From: Bradyrhizobium diversitatis
Lineage (GTDB): Bacteria; Pseudomonadota; Alphaproteobacteria; Rhizobiales; Xanthobacteraceae
Length of the DNA stretch: 64,000 bases
Assembly: GCF_016031635.1 (NCBI RefSeq)
Contig: NZ_JACEGD010000025.1
Location: forward strand, 31,386-95,385
Direction of reading: 5' to 3'
The position numbers were made by a program, and so were the translations under genes. Below are positions 48,551 to 56,796 of this stretch, piece after piece (positions within the stretch are counted from its first letter, which is position 1; each line of letters opens with the position of its first letter). Below the pieces are notes generated by a model that worked only from the letters and a program-made list of their open reading frames with translations, did no database searches and had not been told where the DNA came from.

Positions 48551-49111
48551 ATGTCGACCGGCTGGATCGTTCTCGGCGTCATCGTCGTCCTCGTGCTGTT
48601 CGCCTTCAGCGCCTATAACCGCCTGGTGGCGCTGAGCCAGCGCGTCGGCCAGGCCTTTGCCGATATCGACGTGCAGCTCAAGCAGCGTCACGACCTGGTC
48701 CCGAACCTGGTCGAGACCGTGAAGGGCTACGCCTCGCACGAGCGCGGCACGCTCGACGACGTCATCAAGGCGCGCAATTCGGCGATGTCGGCGCAGGGAC
48801 CGGCGCAGGTGTCCGCCGCCGAGACCCAGCTCTCCGGCGCGCTCGGCCGGCTGATCGCGCTGTCGGAGGCCTATCCCGACCTCAAGGCCAACGCCAATTT
48901 CCAGCAGCTCGCCAGCGAACTCTCCGACCTCGAGAACAAGATCGCGGCGAGCCGCCGTTTCTTCAACAACGCGGTCCAGGAATACAACACCGGCATCCAG
49001 CAGATGCCCGCCGCGCTGTTCGCCGGCATGTTCGGCTTCACCAGGAAGGACTTCTTCGATCTCGGCGCCAGCCGCACCGAGGTCGAGACGGTACCTCAGG
49101 TGAAGTTCTGA
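48551..49111 (+). CDS. LemA family protein
   Basis: A 186-residue LemA protein. One N-terminal membrane helix (IVLGVIVVLVLFAFSAYNRL) is followed by a long helical domain with VGQAFADIDVQLKQRHDLVPNLVETVKGYASHE and the late FNNAVQEYNTGIQQMP; both are family signatures. An AGGAG precedes the ATG. The M48 protease gene follows, a common pairing in bacteria, though a palindromic repeat separates the two genes here. The cellular role of LemA is unsettled. Confidence 0.92.
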   Translation: MSTGWIVLGVIVVLVLFAFSAYNRLVALSQRVGQAFADIDVQLKQRHDLVPNLVETVKGYASHERGTLDDVIKARNSAMSAQGPAQVSAAETQLSGALGRLIALSEAYPDLKANANFQQLASELSDLENKIAASRRFFNNAVQEYNTGIQQMPAALFAGMFGFTRKDFFDLGASRTEVETVPQVKF

Positions 49112-49139
49112 TTGCCTGATATGTCGATTGTTCTTCTCC

Positions 49140-49238
49140 GTCATTCCGGGGCGTCGCAAAGCGACGAACCCGGAATCTCGATCGACATCCCCAATCTCTG
49201 GATTCCGGGTTCAGGCCTCCGGCCTGCCCCGGAATGAC
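49140..49238. repeat. palindromic repeat, GTCATTCCGGGGC family
   Basis: Ends GTCATTCCGGGGCG and GCCCCGGAATGAC with inner GAACCCGGAATC / GATTCCGGGTTC. It lies between lemA and the M48 protease gene, so the two are either separately expressed or share a message carrying this structure. Confidence 0.85.
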
Positions 49239-49256
49239 GGTGATGAGGAAACAGTC

Positions 49257-50462
49257 ATGGCCGCGTATGGTCTCTACACGCACATCGCCTCGAACAAGTT
49301 TCGTTCGATGCTGCTGCTCGCCGGCCTGTTCATGCTGGTCTACGTGCTGGTCTATGCCGGCGCACTGGTCGCCGAGGTCGTCATCAACGGCAATGGCACG
49401 GTCGCCTACTATCTGAGCCGCGCCTTTACCGACCTGCTCAAGGCCGCACCGTTCGCGACGATCGCGGCGGCGCTCTGGACCGTGATCGCCTATTTCTTCC
49501 ACCAGTCGATGATCGATGCCGTGACCGGCGGCCACGATGTGACCCGGCAGGAGGAGCCGCGGCTCTACAATCTGCTCGAAAACCTCTGCATCTCGCGCGG
49601 CATCACCATGCCGAAGCTGAAGATCATGGAGAGCCCGGCCCTGAACGCGTTCGCGACCGGCCTCAATCCGCGGCAATATTCCATCACCGTCACCACCGGT
49701 CTCCTCGCAACACTGAATGACAAGGAGATCGAGGCGGTGCTGGGCCACGAGCTGACCCACATCAAGAACGGCGACGTGCAGCTCATGGTGGTCGCCGTCA
49801 TCATCGCCGGCGTGGTCGGATTCTTCGGCGAATTGTTCTTCCGCCTGTTCACGAACTTCAACTGGAGCTCCGGGGGCTCGGGCTCCTCCTCCCGGTCGTC
49901 CTCGTCATCGAGCGACAGCAAGAGCTCCGGCGGCGGCGCGGTGATCGTGATCATCATCGCGATCGTGCTGATCGTGGTAGCCTGGCTGCTGTCCCAGGTG
50001 GTGAAGCTTGCACTGTCGCGGTCGCGCGAATTTCTCGCGGACGCGGGCTCCGTCGAGCTGACGAAAGATCCTGACGCGATGATCTCGGCGTTGCGCAAGA
50101 TCGAAGGCCGCGGCGAGCTGCCTGGCGCGACCTCGGCGGTGATGGAGCTCTGCGTCGACAATCCGCGCGAGGGCTTTGCCGATTTGTTCGCGACCCATCC
50201 TTCGGTGCAGTCCCGGGTCGATGCGCTGGTCAAGTTCGCTGGTGGCCACGACCCCGGTCCGCTGCCAGACCCCGCCGAAGAGACGGATCAACCCGCAACG
50301 GAACAACCGGAGGCACAGGCCAACCCGCAGGATGCGCAGCCGCCGCCGCCGCGCGGGCCGTGGAACGACGCAGGCAACCCGGCTGGACCGCCGCCCGTGC
50401 CGGCCCCAGGCCCCTCAGGAGCTCCGGCGGGCAATGCGATGGGACCTTGGGGCCGCCATTGA
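49257..50462 (+). CDS. M48 family membrane metallopeptidase
   Basis: A 401-residue HtpX/M48 type zinc protease. Two N-terminal membrane helices (about 20-50 and 55-85) precede the catalytic domain. The zinc motif HELTH is in EAVLGHELTHIKNGD; the third ligand Glu is in SREFLADAGSVEL. Between them lie two more hydrophobic stretches and a low-complexity Ser/Gly-rich loop (residues about 205-225). The C-terminal 65 residues are Pro-rich and probably disordered. GAGGAAA precedes the ATG at 49257. It likely works with LemA in membrane protein quality control; that partnership is known from gene neighbourhoods. Confidence 0.9.
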   Translation: MAAYGLYTHIASNKFRSMLLLAGLFMLVYVLVYAGALVAEVVINGNGTVAYYLSRAFTDLLKAAPFATIAAALWTVIAYFFHQSMIDAVTGGHDVTRQEEPRLYNLLENLCISRGITMPKLKIMESPALNAFATGLNPRQYSITVTTGLLATLNDKEIEAVLGHELTHIKNGDVQLMVVAVIIAGVVGFFGELFFRLFTNFNWSSGGSGSSSRSSSSSSDSKSSGGGAVIVIIIAIVLIVVAWLLSQVVKLALSRSREFLADAGSVELTKDPDAMISALRKIEGRGELPGATSAVMELCVDNPREGFADLFATHPSVQSRVDALVKFAGGHDPGPLPDPAEETDQPATEQPEAQANPQDAQPPPPRGPWNDAGNPAGPPPVPAPGPSGAPAGNAMGPWGRH

Positions 50463-50658
50463 GCGCGTGATTTACCGCTACACGCGGCGGTTTTCGGGGT
50501 GCTCCGGAAAAACCACTGGAATTGCCGCAACTGCGGCCCAAGGAATTGAATTCTCCCTTGTTTCTGCCATGTTCGCGCCCAACAGCAGACTCGGGACATC
50601 GATTTGGGGCCCGGCCGATTGCGACCTCGCGATCGGGGGCGCGCGTTAGGGGACAGCA
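50463..50658. other. intergenic region before the ParA-like pair
   Basis: A 196-base gap between the M48 protease and the first ParA-like gene. It contains a short AT-rich patch (about 50545-50570, with GGAATTGAATTC). No repeat family and no coding sequence are visible. Confidence 0.4.
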
Positions 50659-51411
50659 ATGGCAAAGCCGGCAGTGGTTGTGGTGGGCGCGGACAAGGGC
50701 GGGGTCGGCAAGACCACGGTGTCGCGGACCTTGCTCGATTATTTCTCAGCCAACAACGTACCGACCCGCGCGTTCGACACGGAGTCCCCGCGCGGAACCC
50801 TGAAGCGCTTCCACCCTGATATCACCGAGATCGTCGACATGACGACGACGGCGGACCAGATGAAGATCTTCGACACGCTCAATGCGGTGAGCCCGTCGGT
50901 GACCGTCATCGACGTCCGCGCCGGCCTGCTCTCGCCCGCCCTCGCCTCGCTGCGCGACATCGGCTTTCTCGATGCCGCCAAGGCCGGGCAGATCACCTTT
51001 GCCGTGTTCCACATCCTGGGCCCCTCGATCGCCTCGCTGGAGGAGATCGCCGAGACCGCAGGCTTCATGGGCGGCGCGAAATATTTCCTGGTCAAGAACT
51101 TCATCAACGACACCCAGTTCTTCCAGTGGGACCAGGCGACCTACAATTCCTACTTCCACCGCATCAAGGACGCGACCGAGCTGACCATCCCCAAACTCAA
51201 CGAAATGGCCTACGAGCAGGTCGAGGTCTCCTCCGTCCCGTTCCTGAAATTCGTCGCCAACAAGGGCATCAACGACGAGGCCGCGAACTATTCGTTCGTG
51301 CTGCGCGGCTATGTCCGGCACTGGCTGGCCAATGTCTGGAGCGAATTCGACCGCATCCGCCTGACCGACATCGTCGGTTCGAAGCCGGCGACCCGCAACA
51401 GCGAAAAATAG
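50659..51411 (+). CDS. ParA/MinD-like ATPase
   Basis: A 250-residue protein of the deviant Walker A (ParA/MinD) superfamily. The N-terminal loop GADKGGVGKTTVSRTLLDYF carries both the signature Lys and the GKT. The next strand ends AFDTESPRGTLKRFHP, and a Walker B-like strand VTVIDVRAGLLSPAL follows. The C-terminal part has no DNA-binding domain. It is the first of two tandem, diverged paralogues. ParA-like proteins position other molecules using ATP-driven dimers; the cargo here is unknown. It is not the chromosomal parA, which sits near parB. Confidence 0.8.
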   Translation: MAKPAVVVVGADKGGVGKTTVSRTLLDYFSANNVPTRAFDTESPRGTLKRFHPDITEIVDMTTTADQMKIFDTLNAVSPSVTVIDVRAGLLSPALASLRDIGFLDAAKAGQITFAVFHILGPSIASLEEIAETAGFMGGAKYFLVKNFINDTQFFQWDQATYNSYFHRIKDATELTIPKLNEMAYEQVEVSSVPFLKFVANKGINDEAANYSFVLRGYVRHWLANVWSEFDRIRLTDIVGSKPATRNSEK

Positions 51412-51471
51412 TTGCGCAGCCCGGGCGGATGCGGCTGGATTGGGTGGTGAGTTGGCCTGATATAGCTGTCG

Positions 51472-52140
51472 ATGCCCGCGACACCCGTCTACATCATCTG
51501 TTCGCCCCGCCCGCAGGTCGGCAAGACCTTGCTGGCGCGGCTTTTGAGCGAATTCCTGCTGCTCAAGAACGGCAACGTCGCGGCCTTCGACGTCAACCTG
51601 AAGGAGCCGTCGCTGCTCGACTATTTGCCGAAGGTCACGGAAACCGCGGACGTGATCGACACCTATGGCAAGATGCAGCTGATGGACCGCGTCATCCTCG
51701 ATGACGGTGTTGCCAAGGTGATCGACCTCGGCTTCCACGCCTTCGACGAGTTCTTCAAGATGACCGACGAGATCGGCCTCCTGAAGGAGGCGGCGCGCCG
51801 CCATGTCGCACCGCAGATCCTGTTCGTCGCCGACACCGACCGCGCCTCGGCCCGCGCCCATGAGATGCTGCGCGGGCAGATCCCGCGCATGAACCTGATC
51901 ACCGTGGACAACGAATATGTCGTGCGCGGCGAGCTGCCGCCCGCGATGGAAGGCGGCCGGCTGTTCCGCCTGCCCGCGCTGCCGGGTTTCCTGAAGACCT
52001 ATATCGACCGGCTGAATTTCTCCTTCACCGGCTATCTGCGCCAGGAAAAGGACTCTTCCACCGAGCTGCACCAATGGACCCGGCGGAACTACATCGCCTT
52101 GCGGGAACTTGAGCTCAGCCTGATCCTGCAGCGGTCCTGA
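51472..52140 (+). CDS. diverged ParA/MinD-like protein, second of a tandem pair
   Basis: A 222-residue protein similar in layout to the preceding one. The N-terminal loop is IICSPRPQVGKTLLARLLSEF: the P-loop GKT is kept, but the deviant-Walker signature Lys is missing. It continues AAFDVNLKEPSLLDYLP, ITE-like TETADVID, and AKVIDLGFHAFDEFFKM in place of Walker B. Shared landmarks (AFD, HP/P, TE, MxxxFD/MD, VID and an xIGxLxxA segment) indicate common origin. It starts 60 bases after the first gene. It might be a non-dimerising or regulatory partner. Confidence 0.7.
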   Translation: MPATPVYIICSPRPQVGKTLLARLLSEFLLLKNGNVAAFDVNLKEPSLLDYLPKVTETADVIDTYGKMQLMDRVILDDGVAKVIDLGFHAFDEFFKMTDEIGLLKEAARRHVAPQILFVADTDRASARAHEMLRGQIPRMNLITVDNEYVVRGELPPAMEGGRLFRLPALPGFLKTYIDRLNFSFTGYLRQEKDSSTELHQWTRRNYIALRELELSLILQRS

Positions 52141-52176
52141 TCGCAATCCATCCGGGCGTATCCTCGCCCGCCCCGC

Positions 52177-52716
52177 TCAATGCCCCTCGAACGTCATCAG
52201 CGTGCGCACCGGCAGGTCCATGGCGCGCAGCTTGGCGGCGCCGCCGAGTTCGGGCAGGTCGATGATGAAGCAGGCGGCGACGATGTTGGCGCCGATCTGG
52301 CGCAGCAGCTTCACCGCGCCTTCCGCAGTACCGCCGGTGGCGATGAGGTCGTCGACCAGGATGACGCGTTCACCTGGCTGGATCGCGTCGACATGCATCT
52401 CCATCTCGTCGATGCCGTATTCGAGCGAGTAGGCGATGCGCACGGTGGTGTGCGGCAGCTTGCCCTTCTTGCGGATCGGCACGAAGCCGGCCGAGAGCTG
52501 ATGCGCCACCGCGCCGCCGATGATGAAGCCCCGCGCTTCCATGCCGGCGACCTTGTCGATCTTGTTGCAGGCCCAGGGATTGACGAGCTCGTCCACTGCG
52601 CGGCGGAAGGCGCGCGCATCCGCGAGCAGGGTCGTGATGTCGCGGAACATGATCCCCGGCTTGGGATAGTCGGGAATGGTGCGGACGCTCGCCTTGATGT
52701 CGTGGTCAAAAGTCAT
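52177..52716 (-). CDS. apt: adenine phosphoribosyltransferase
   Basis: APT salvages adenine by joining it to PRPP to give AMP. The 179-residue length is normal. The PRPP-binding motif is VILVDDLIATGGTAEGAVKLL, and the N-terminus has IPDYPKPGIMFRDITTLLAD, both family hallmarks; VAGMEARGFIIGGAVAHQL lies between. The convergent ParA-like gene ends 36 bases away. A palindromic repeat separates it from trpE(G). Confidence 0.96.
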   Translation of the reverse strand: MTFDHDIKASVRTIPDYPKPGIMFRDITTLLADARAFRRAVDELVNPWACNKIDKVAGMEARGFIIGGAVAHQLSAGFVPIRKKGKLPHTTVRIAYSLEYGIDEMEMHVDAIQPGERVILVDDLIATGGTAEGAVKLLRQIGANIVAACFIIDLPELGGAAKLRAMDLPVRTLMTFEGH

Positions 52717-52741
52717 GGTTATCTCGCTCTGGCTTTTCCAC

Positions 52742-52856
52742 CGTCATTGCGAGCGAAGCGAAGCAATCCAGATCTTCTCCGCGGCAGCAGTCTGGATTGC
52801 TTCGTCGCCAGCGCAAAATTGCTTCGCAATTTTGTCGCGGGCTCCTCGCAATGACG
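52742..52856. repeat. palindromic repeat, CGTCATTGCGAGCG family, copy 2
   Basis: Ends are CGTCATTGCGAGCGAAGCG and CTCGCAATGACG. An extra small hairpin, GCGCAAAATTGC and GCAATTTTGTCGC, is inserted in the right arm. The first copy is at 2009-2088. It lies between apt and trpE(G). Confidence 0.85.
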
Positions 52857-52864
52857 GTCCTTAC

Positions 52865-55030
52865 TCAATTCGCCCCCGCTTCCAGCCGGAACGCATTTTC
52901 GACAATACGCAAGCCCACCTCGCCGCCGAGTGACATCAGCGATTCCGGGTGGAATTGCACGCCCGCCACCGGCAGGGTCTTGTGCTCGAGCGCCATGGCG
53001 ACGCCGTCCTCGGTGCTGGCAGTGACGGACAACACCTCCGGCATGCTGTCGCGCTCGACATAGAGCGAGTGATAGCGGCCGATGACGATCTCGTTCGGCA
53101 AATTGCGCATCAAGCGCCCGCCGCGCACCTGGACCCGCGACGGCCGGCCGTGGGCGGGATGGGCGAGCTGGCCGAGCTCGCCGCCGAAATATTCGCCGAT
53201 CGCCTGTACGCCGAGGCAGACGCCGAACACCGGCAGCTTGCTCTCCAGCGCCGCATCAATGGTCTTCCTGATCCCGAAATCTTCGGGCCTGCCCGGACCG
53301 GGCGACAGCACCAGCAAATCCCACCTCTTCTGCTTGAGCATGTCGAGCGCATGCACATAGCGGACCACGGTGACGCTGGCGCCGACCTGGCGGAAATAGT
53401 CGGCAAGCATGTGCACGAAGCTGTCGTCGTGGTCGATCAGCAGCACCTGCTTGCCCGAGCCGGTGGCATCGGGTGCAAAGGTCGACAGCGGCTTTGGCGG
53501 ATCGCCGCGCAGCGCCTGGAACAGCGCGGCAGCCTTGACCTGGCATTCGCGGTCCTCCGCCGCGGGGTCTGAATCGAACAGGCAGGTGGCGCCGACGCGC
53601 ACCTCGGCAAGACCGTCCTTCATGCGGATGGTGCGGATGGTGAGGCCGGTGTTGATGCTGCCGTCGAAATTGACCGCGCCGATCGCCCCCGCATACCAGC
53701 GTCGCGGGGAGCGCTCGTGATCCTCGACGAATTGCATCGCCCAGAGCTTTGGCGCGCCTGTGACGGTTACCGCCCAGGCATGGGTGAGGAAGGCGTCGAG
53801 CGCGTCGAAGCCGGGGCGAAGCATGCCCTCGACATGATCAACGGTGTGGAACAGCTTTGAGTAGGTCTCGATCTGGCGGCGCGCCAGCACCTTGATCGTG
53901 CCCGGCACGCAGACGCGCGCCTTGTCGTTGCGGTCGACGTCGGTGCACATGTTGAGCTCGAACTCGTCCTTCTCCGAGTTCAGCAGCTGGCGGATCTGCT
54001 CGGCATCGCCGATCGCGTCGGCGCCGCGCGCGATCGTGCCCGAAATCGGGCAGGTCTCGACCCGGCGACCGTCCGAGCGCACGAACATTTCCGGCGAAGC
54101 CGAGACCAGAAACTCGCCCTCGCCGAGATTCATCAGCGCGCCATAGGGCGACGGGTTGATGACGCAGAGCCGCTGGAACACTTCGGCCGGCGAGCGGTCG
54201 CACGGCTCGGCGAAGAGCTGCCCCGGCACGGCTTCGAACAGATCGCCGCGGGCAAAGGCCGCGCGCGCGGTCTCGACGGTGGCCTGATATTCGCCAGGGG
54301 CGTGATCGGCGAAGCCCTGGCGCGGAGTCTTCAAGTACGGGCTGTCAGCCGTCTCGCGCGGCAGGCCCTCGGTGGATTGGCCCTTCCACGCGAAGTCGTA
54401 AGTGAGCACCACGCCGCGCCCGGTGGCGCGGTCATAGGCCAGCAAGCGATCGGGCACATAGAGCACGATGTCGCGCTGGTCCGCCTCGCGCGGGCGCTTC
54501 TGCACGAGATCCTCGATCTGGAAGACGAGGTCGTAGGCGAAGGCGCCGAACAGGCCGAGCAGCCCGTCATCATTGGCGAAGAAGGCGGCGACGATGTCGC
54601 GCACCAGCGACATCACGCTGGCGCGCCGCGTGCGCTGGTCCTCCTCGACCGGCGCATCGCCGCGGATGATGTGGCCGGCAAGGCGCGTGGCCGATTTCTC
54701 GGAGATCACCACGCAGGGCTCGCGCAGCACGTCGCCGAGAAAGGCGATCAGCACCTGCCCGCGCTCGTTCAGCGCTTCCAGCCTGAAATTGACGCCTGTG
54801 GTCTCGAGCTTGAGCGGCGGGTCGGAGAAGCCGAGATCGAAGCTCTCATAGCGGCCCGGCACGGTCGTACCCGAGGACAGCACCACGCCGCGGCGGCGGT
54901 CGAGCAGGTTGACGAGGTCGTCGAGCCTGTTGGCGCCGCCGGTAAACTGCTCCGCCACGCGCGTGATCGCAAGACCCGCACGGGTCACATAGTCGCTTCG
55001 GGCCGGGAGGGCAAAGACGGTCCTGTTCAT
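52865..55030 (-). CDS. trpE(G): anthranilate synthase, fused TrpE-TrpG
   Basis: The fused enzyme makes anthranilate from chorismate and glutamine, the first step of tryptophan synthesis. The 721-residue protein has the TrpE part first (conserved SPEMFVRSDGRRVETCPISGTIARG and VTVTGAPKLWAMQFVEDHE) and the glutamine amidotransferase part last (GPGRPEDFG, nucleophile Cys in VFGVCLGVQAIGEYF, and HPESLMSLGGEV with the catalytic His-Glu). Fusion is normal for Rhizobiales. A leader peptide with tandem Trp codons lies 115 bases upstream, so attenuation by tryptophan is likely. Confidence 0.97.
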   Translation of the reverse strand: MNRTVFALPARSDYVTRAGLAITRVAEQFTGGANRLDDLVNLLDRRRGVVLSSGTTVPGRYESFDLGFSDPPLKLETTGVNFRLEALNERGQVLIAFLGDVLREPCVVISEKSATRLAGHIIRGDAPVEEDQRTRRASVMSLVRDIVAAFFANDDGLLGLFGAFAYDLVFQIEDLVQKRPREADQRDIVLYVPDRLLAYDRATGRGVVLTYDFAWKGQSTEGLPRETADSPYLKTPRQGFADHAPGEYQATVETARAAFARGDLFEAVPGQLFAEPCDRSPAEVFQRLCVINPSPYGALMNLGEGEFLVSASPEMFVRSDGRRVETCPISGTIARGADAIGDAEQIRQLLNSEKDEFELNMCTDVDRNDKARVCVPGTIKVLARRQIETYSKLFHTVDHVEGMLRPGFDALDAFLTHAWAVTVTGAPKLWAMQFVEDHERSPRRWYAGAIGAVNFDGSINTGLTIRTIRMKDGLAEVRVGATCLFDSDPAAEDRECQVKAAALFQALRGDPPKPLSTFAPDATGSGKQVLLIDHDDSFVHMLADYFRQVGASVTVVRYVHALDMLKQKRWDLLVLSPGPGRPEDFGIRKTIDAALESKLPVFGVCLGVQAIGEYFGGELGQLAHPAHGRPSRVQVRGGRLMRNLPNEIVIGRYHSLYVERDSMPEVLSVTASTEDGVAMALEHKTLPVAGVQFHPESLMSLGGEVGLRIVENAFRLEAGAN

Positions 55031-55099
55031 GGGGTCCTCTTACGAGACTTGCCGAGGGAACGCCACACAGGACAAACGATCAGGCCGCCGCACCGCGTG

Positions 55100-55194
55100 G
55101 GCGACCTTCGACGATTTTGAGAAAAGAAATCGCATCGGCCACCTCTTCAGGAGGTGCGCCACCAAAGACGGGCTGGGCGGACGGCGGTGCTCAT
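55100..55194 (-). promoter_or_regulatory. transcription attenuator in the trpE(G) leader
   Basis: After the leader peptide stop the minus strand can form CACCTC/GAGGTG hairpins, with CGCA and TGCG arms bringing ATTTCTTTTCT to the 3' side. This arrangement of Trp codons followed by competing stems and a T-rich run is that of a classical trp attenuator. The exact pairing scheme was worked out by eye only. Confidence 0.5.
55147..55194 (-). CDS. trpL: trp leader peptide with tandem Trp codons
   Basis: A 15-residue open frame, MSTAVRPARLWWRTS, begins with ATG at 55194 and ends with TGA at 55147, upstream of trpE(G). Two adjacent TGG codons followed by an Arg codon are typical of a tryptophan leader peptide. 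A GGTGAG lies upstream as a weak ribosome site. Ribosome stalling at the Trp codons would control readthrough into trpE(G). In Sinorhizobium the leader transcript and its peptide also act in trans; whether that holds here is unknown. The frame is too short for most gene finders. Confidence 0.8.
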   Translation of the reverse strand: MSTAVRPARLWWRTS

Positions 55195-55259
55195 GGGCGG
55201 ATACTCACCATGGCGGACGGACGACGTCAAGAGCCGCTTGTTGGGAGCCGAGTTGCCGA

Positions 55260-55901
55260 CTATTGCACGCCGGGGTCAGGCTGACGGCCGAACTTGCGCT
55301 TCTTCCGATCCCATTTCAGGATCGAAAAGTCGTCGCACTGCATGCATGTCAAGACGACGATGCTGCTGTCCTTTCCCTTCTGCAAGACACCAAATTGACG
55401 GTCCTCGCGCACCGCGCTCACAAAGCGGATATTCGGCGTCCCAACGGTCGGCTGGTCCAGGATCAGGATGAACCTGCCCTTCGGACCTGCGCATTCCTGG
55501 AAGACGCCGACCAACGCGACCTGTCTGGTGGCCGTCCCGTCGAACTGGCCTTCGATCGCGAAGGACAGTTTACTCTCCTCCATCGCATCCGTGCCGTCCT
55601 CGAAGAGCAAGTCCCTGGGAATGAGGTCCTTGCGGAATTCGGTCGCCTTGCACCAGTTCTTGCGGATCTGGTTCGCCGGAATGCCGCGAACCTCGGTCGT
55701 GAACGGATGGAAATCCGCAATGAGCCACCAGGCCTCCTTCTTGGGATCGCCGTGCAGCGTCACGAAAGCCTGCTGCGCCATTGCGTGAGTCGCCGCCCCC
55801 AGGAGCACGCCGACAGCGGCCACGCTCGTTCGCACGATCCGGCCAACGAGGCGGTGCGAGAAAGACGAGGTCGACATGCCGGCTGCCTTCTTTCGCATCA
55901 T
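55260..55901 (-). CDS. secreted hypothetical protein (invasion-associated locus B-like)
   Basis: A 213-residue protein with a signal peptide (hydrophobic VAAVGVLLGAATHAMAQQAF, cleavage after AMA). The mature part is beta-rich and polar, with paired cysteines later (LTCMQCDDF), and loosely resembles the IalB family; I am not sure of this. Its ATG at 55901 overlaps the dienelactone hydrolase stop by four bases (ATGA), suggesting translational coupling; a start at 55877 is also possible. No enzymatic motif is visible. Confidence 0.65.
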   Translation of the reverse strand: MMRKKAAGMSTSSFSHRLVGRIVRTSVAAVGVLLGAATHAMAQQAFVTLHGDPKKEAWWLIADFHPFTTEVRGIPANQIRKNWCKATEFRKDLIPRDLLFEDGTDAMEESKLSFAIEGQFDGTATRQVALVGVFQECAGPKGRFILILDQPTVGTPNIRFVSAVREDRQFGVLQKGKDSSIVVLTCMQCDDFSILKWDRKKRKFGRQPDPGVQ

Positions 55902-56572
55902 CCCAAATGTTTCCGGAAAAACTCCGTCGCCCTGCCCCAGGCGAGCTCGGCGGCTTCGCGGTCGTGCACGGCCTGGCGCTGCTCGTTGACGAAGGCGTGC
56001 TCGGCGTCATAGCGGAACAGCTCAAGCGACTTGCCGGCGGCCTTCATGGCCTTTTCGAAGCCGTTGACCAGCTCCGGCGTACACCAATCGTCCTTGTTGG
56101 CGAAATGGGCCTGGAGCGGGATCTTGACGTCGGCGGGCTTGGCCGCCTGCTCCGGCGGAATGCCGTAGAACACGACGCCGGCCGCGAGCTCCGGGATCTT
56201 GGTCGCGCCGATGATGGTCACGGCGCCGCCGAGGCAGAAGCCGGTTAGCCCGACCTTGGCGCCGTTGCGCGACAGGTATTGCGTGGCGCCGCGCACGGTC
56301 TGCGTGGTCGCGTCCATGAAGTCGAGCGAGTTCATCTCCTTGTTGGCGGAATCGGTGTCGTGATAGGGCACCACCTTGCCCTTGTAGAGATCGGGCGCCA
56401 GCGCGTCGAAGCCGGCCAGCGCAAAGCGGTCGCACAGGCCCTTGATCTGGTCCGACAGCCCCCACCATTCCTGGATCACGACCACGCCCGGCGCGTTGCC
56501 GCGTGCGGCGTTGGCGAGATAGCCCGAGGCTTCGTTGCCGTCCGGGCGCTTGAACGTGATGGTGGTTCCCAT
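55898..56572 (-). CDS. dienelactone hydrolase family protein
   Basis: A 224-residue alpha/beta hydrolase of the dienelactone hydrolase family, which opens lactone rings in catechol breakdown. The nucleophile is Cys in GFCLGGAVTI (GxCxG), with Glu in IQEWWGL, Asp in NKDDW, and His in AEHAFVNEQ. Length fits. ATG 56572 (MGTTITFKRPDG) is preferred over the upstream 56641. It overlaps the downstream secreted gene. No other catechol genes are nearby, so a different ester or lactone is likely. Confidence 0.92.
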   Translation of the reverse strand: MGTTITFKRPDGNEASGYLANAARGNAPGVVVIQEWWGLSDQIKGLCDRFALAGFDALAPDLYKGKVVPYHDTDSANKEMNSLDFMDATTQTVRGATQYLSRNGAKVGLTGFCLGGAVTIIGATKIPELAAGVVFYGIPPEQAAKPADVKIPLQAHFANKDDWCTPELVNGFEKAMKAAGKSLELFRYDAEHAFVNEQRQAVHDREAAELAWGRATEFFRKHLG

Positions 56573-56652
56573 AGTGTCCTCCGACGCATTTTTGGGGGAG
56601 CAGTTGAGGGTTATTGTGCCGTCTAGACGGATGCGACGCAATCCACACTCCC

Positions 56653-56731
56653 GTCATTCCGGGGCGGTGCGCAGCACCGAACCCGGAATCTCGAGATTCC
56701 AGGTTCGCGCTATCGCGCGCCCCGGAATGAC
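56653..56731. repeat. palindromic repeat, GTCATTCCGGGGC family
   Basis: Ends GTCATTCCGGGGCG and CGCCCCGGAATGAC, with an inner GAACCCGGAATCTC / GAGATTCCAGGTTC. It lies between the dienelactone hydrolase start and the terminator of fbcH. Confidence 0.85.
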
Positions 56732-56747
56732 GGAGAGTTGGGCCGAC

Positions 56748-56773
56748 AAAAAAGCCCCCTTACGGGGGCTTTT
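56748..56773 (-). terminator. rho-independent terminator of the fbc operon
   Basis: On the minus strand the sequence AAAAGCCCCC, loop GTAA, GGGGGCTTTTTT makes a strong stem followed by six T, 24 bases past the fbcH stop. The A run on the opposite side would let it work in both directions. Confidence 0.9.
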
Positions 56774-56796
56774 CATTTCATTGAGTCTTGCACGGA

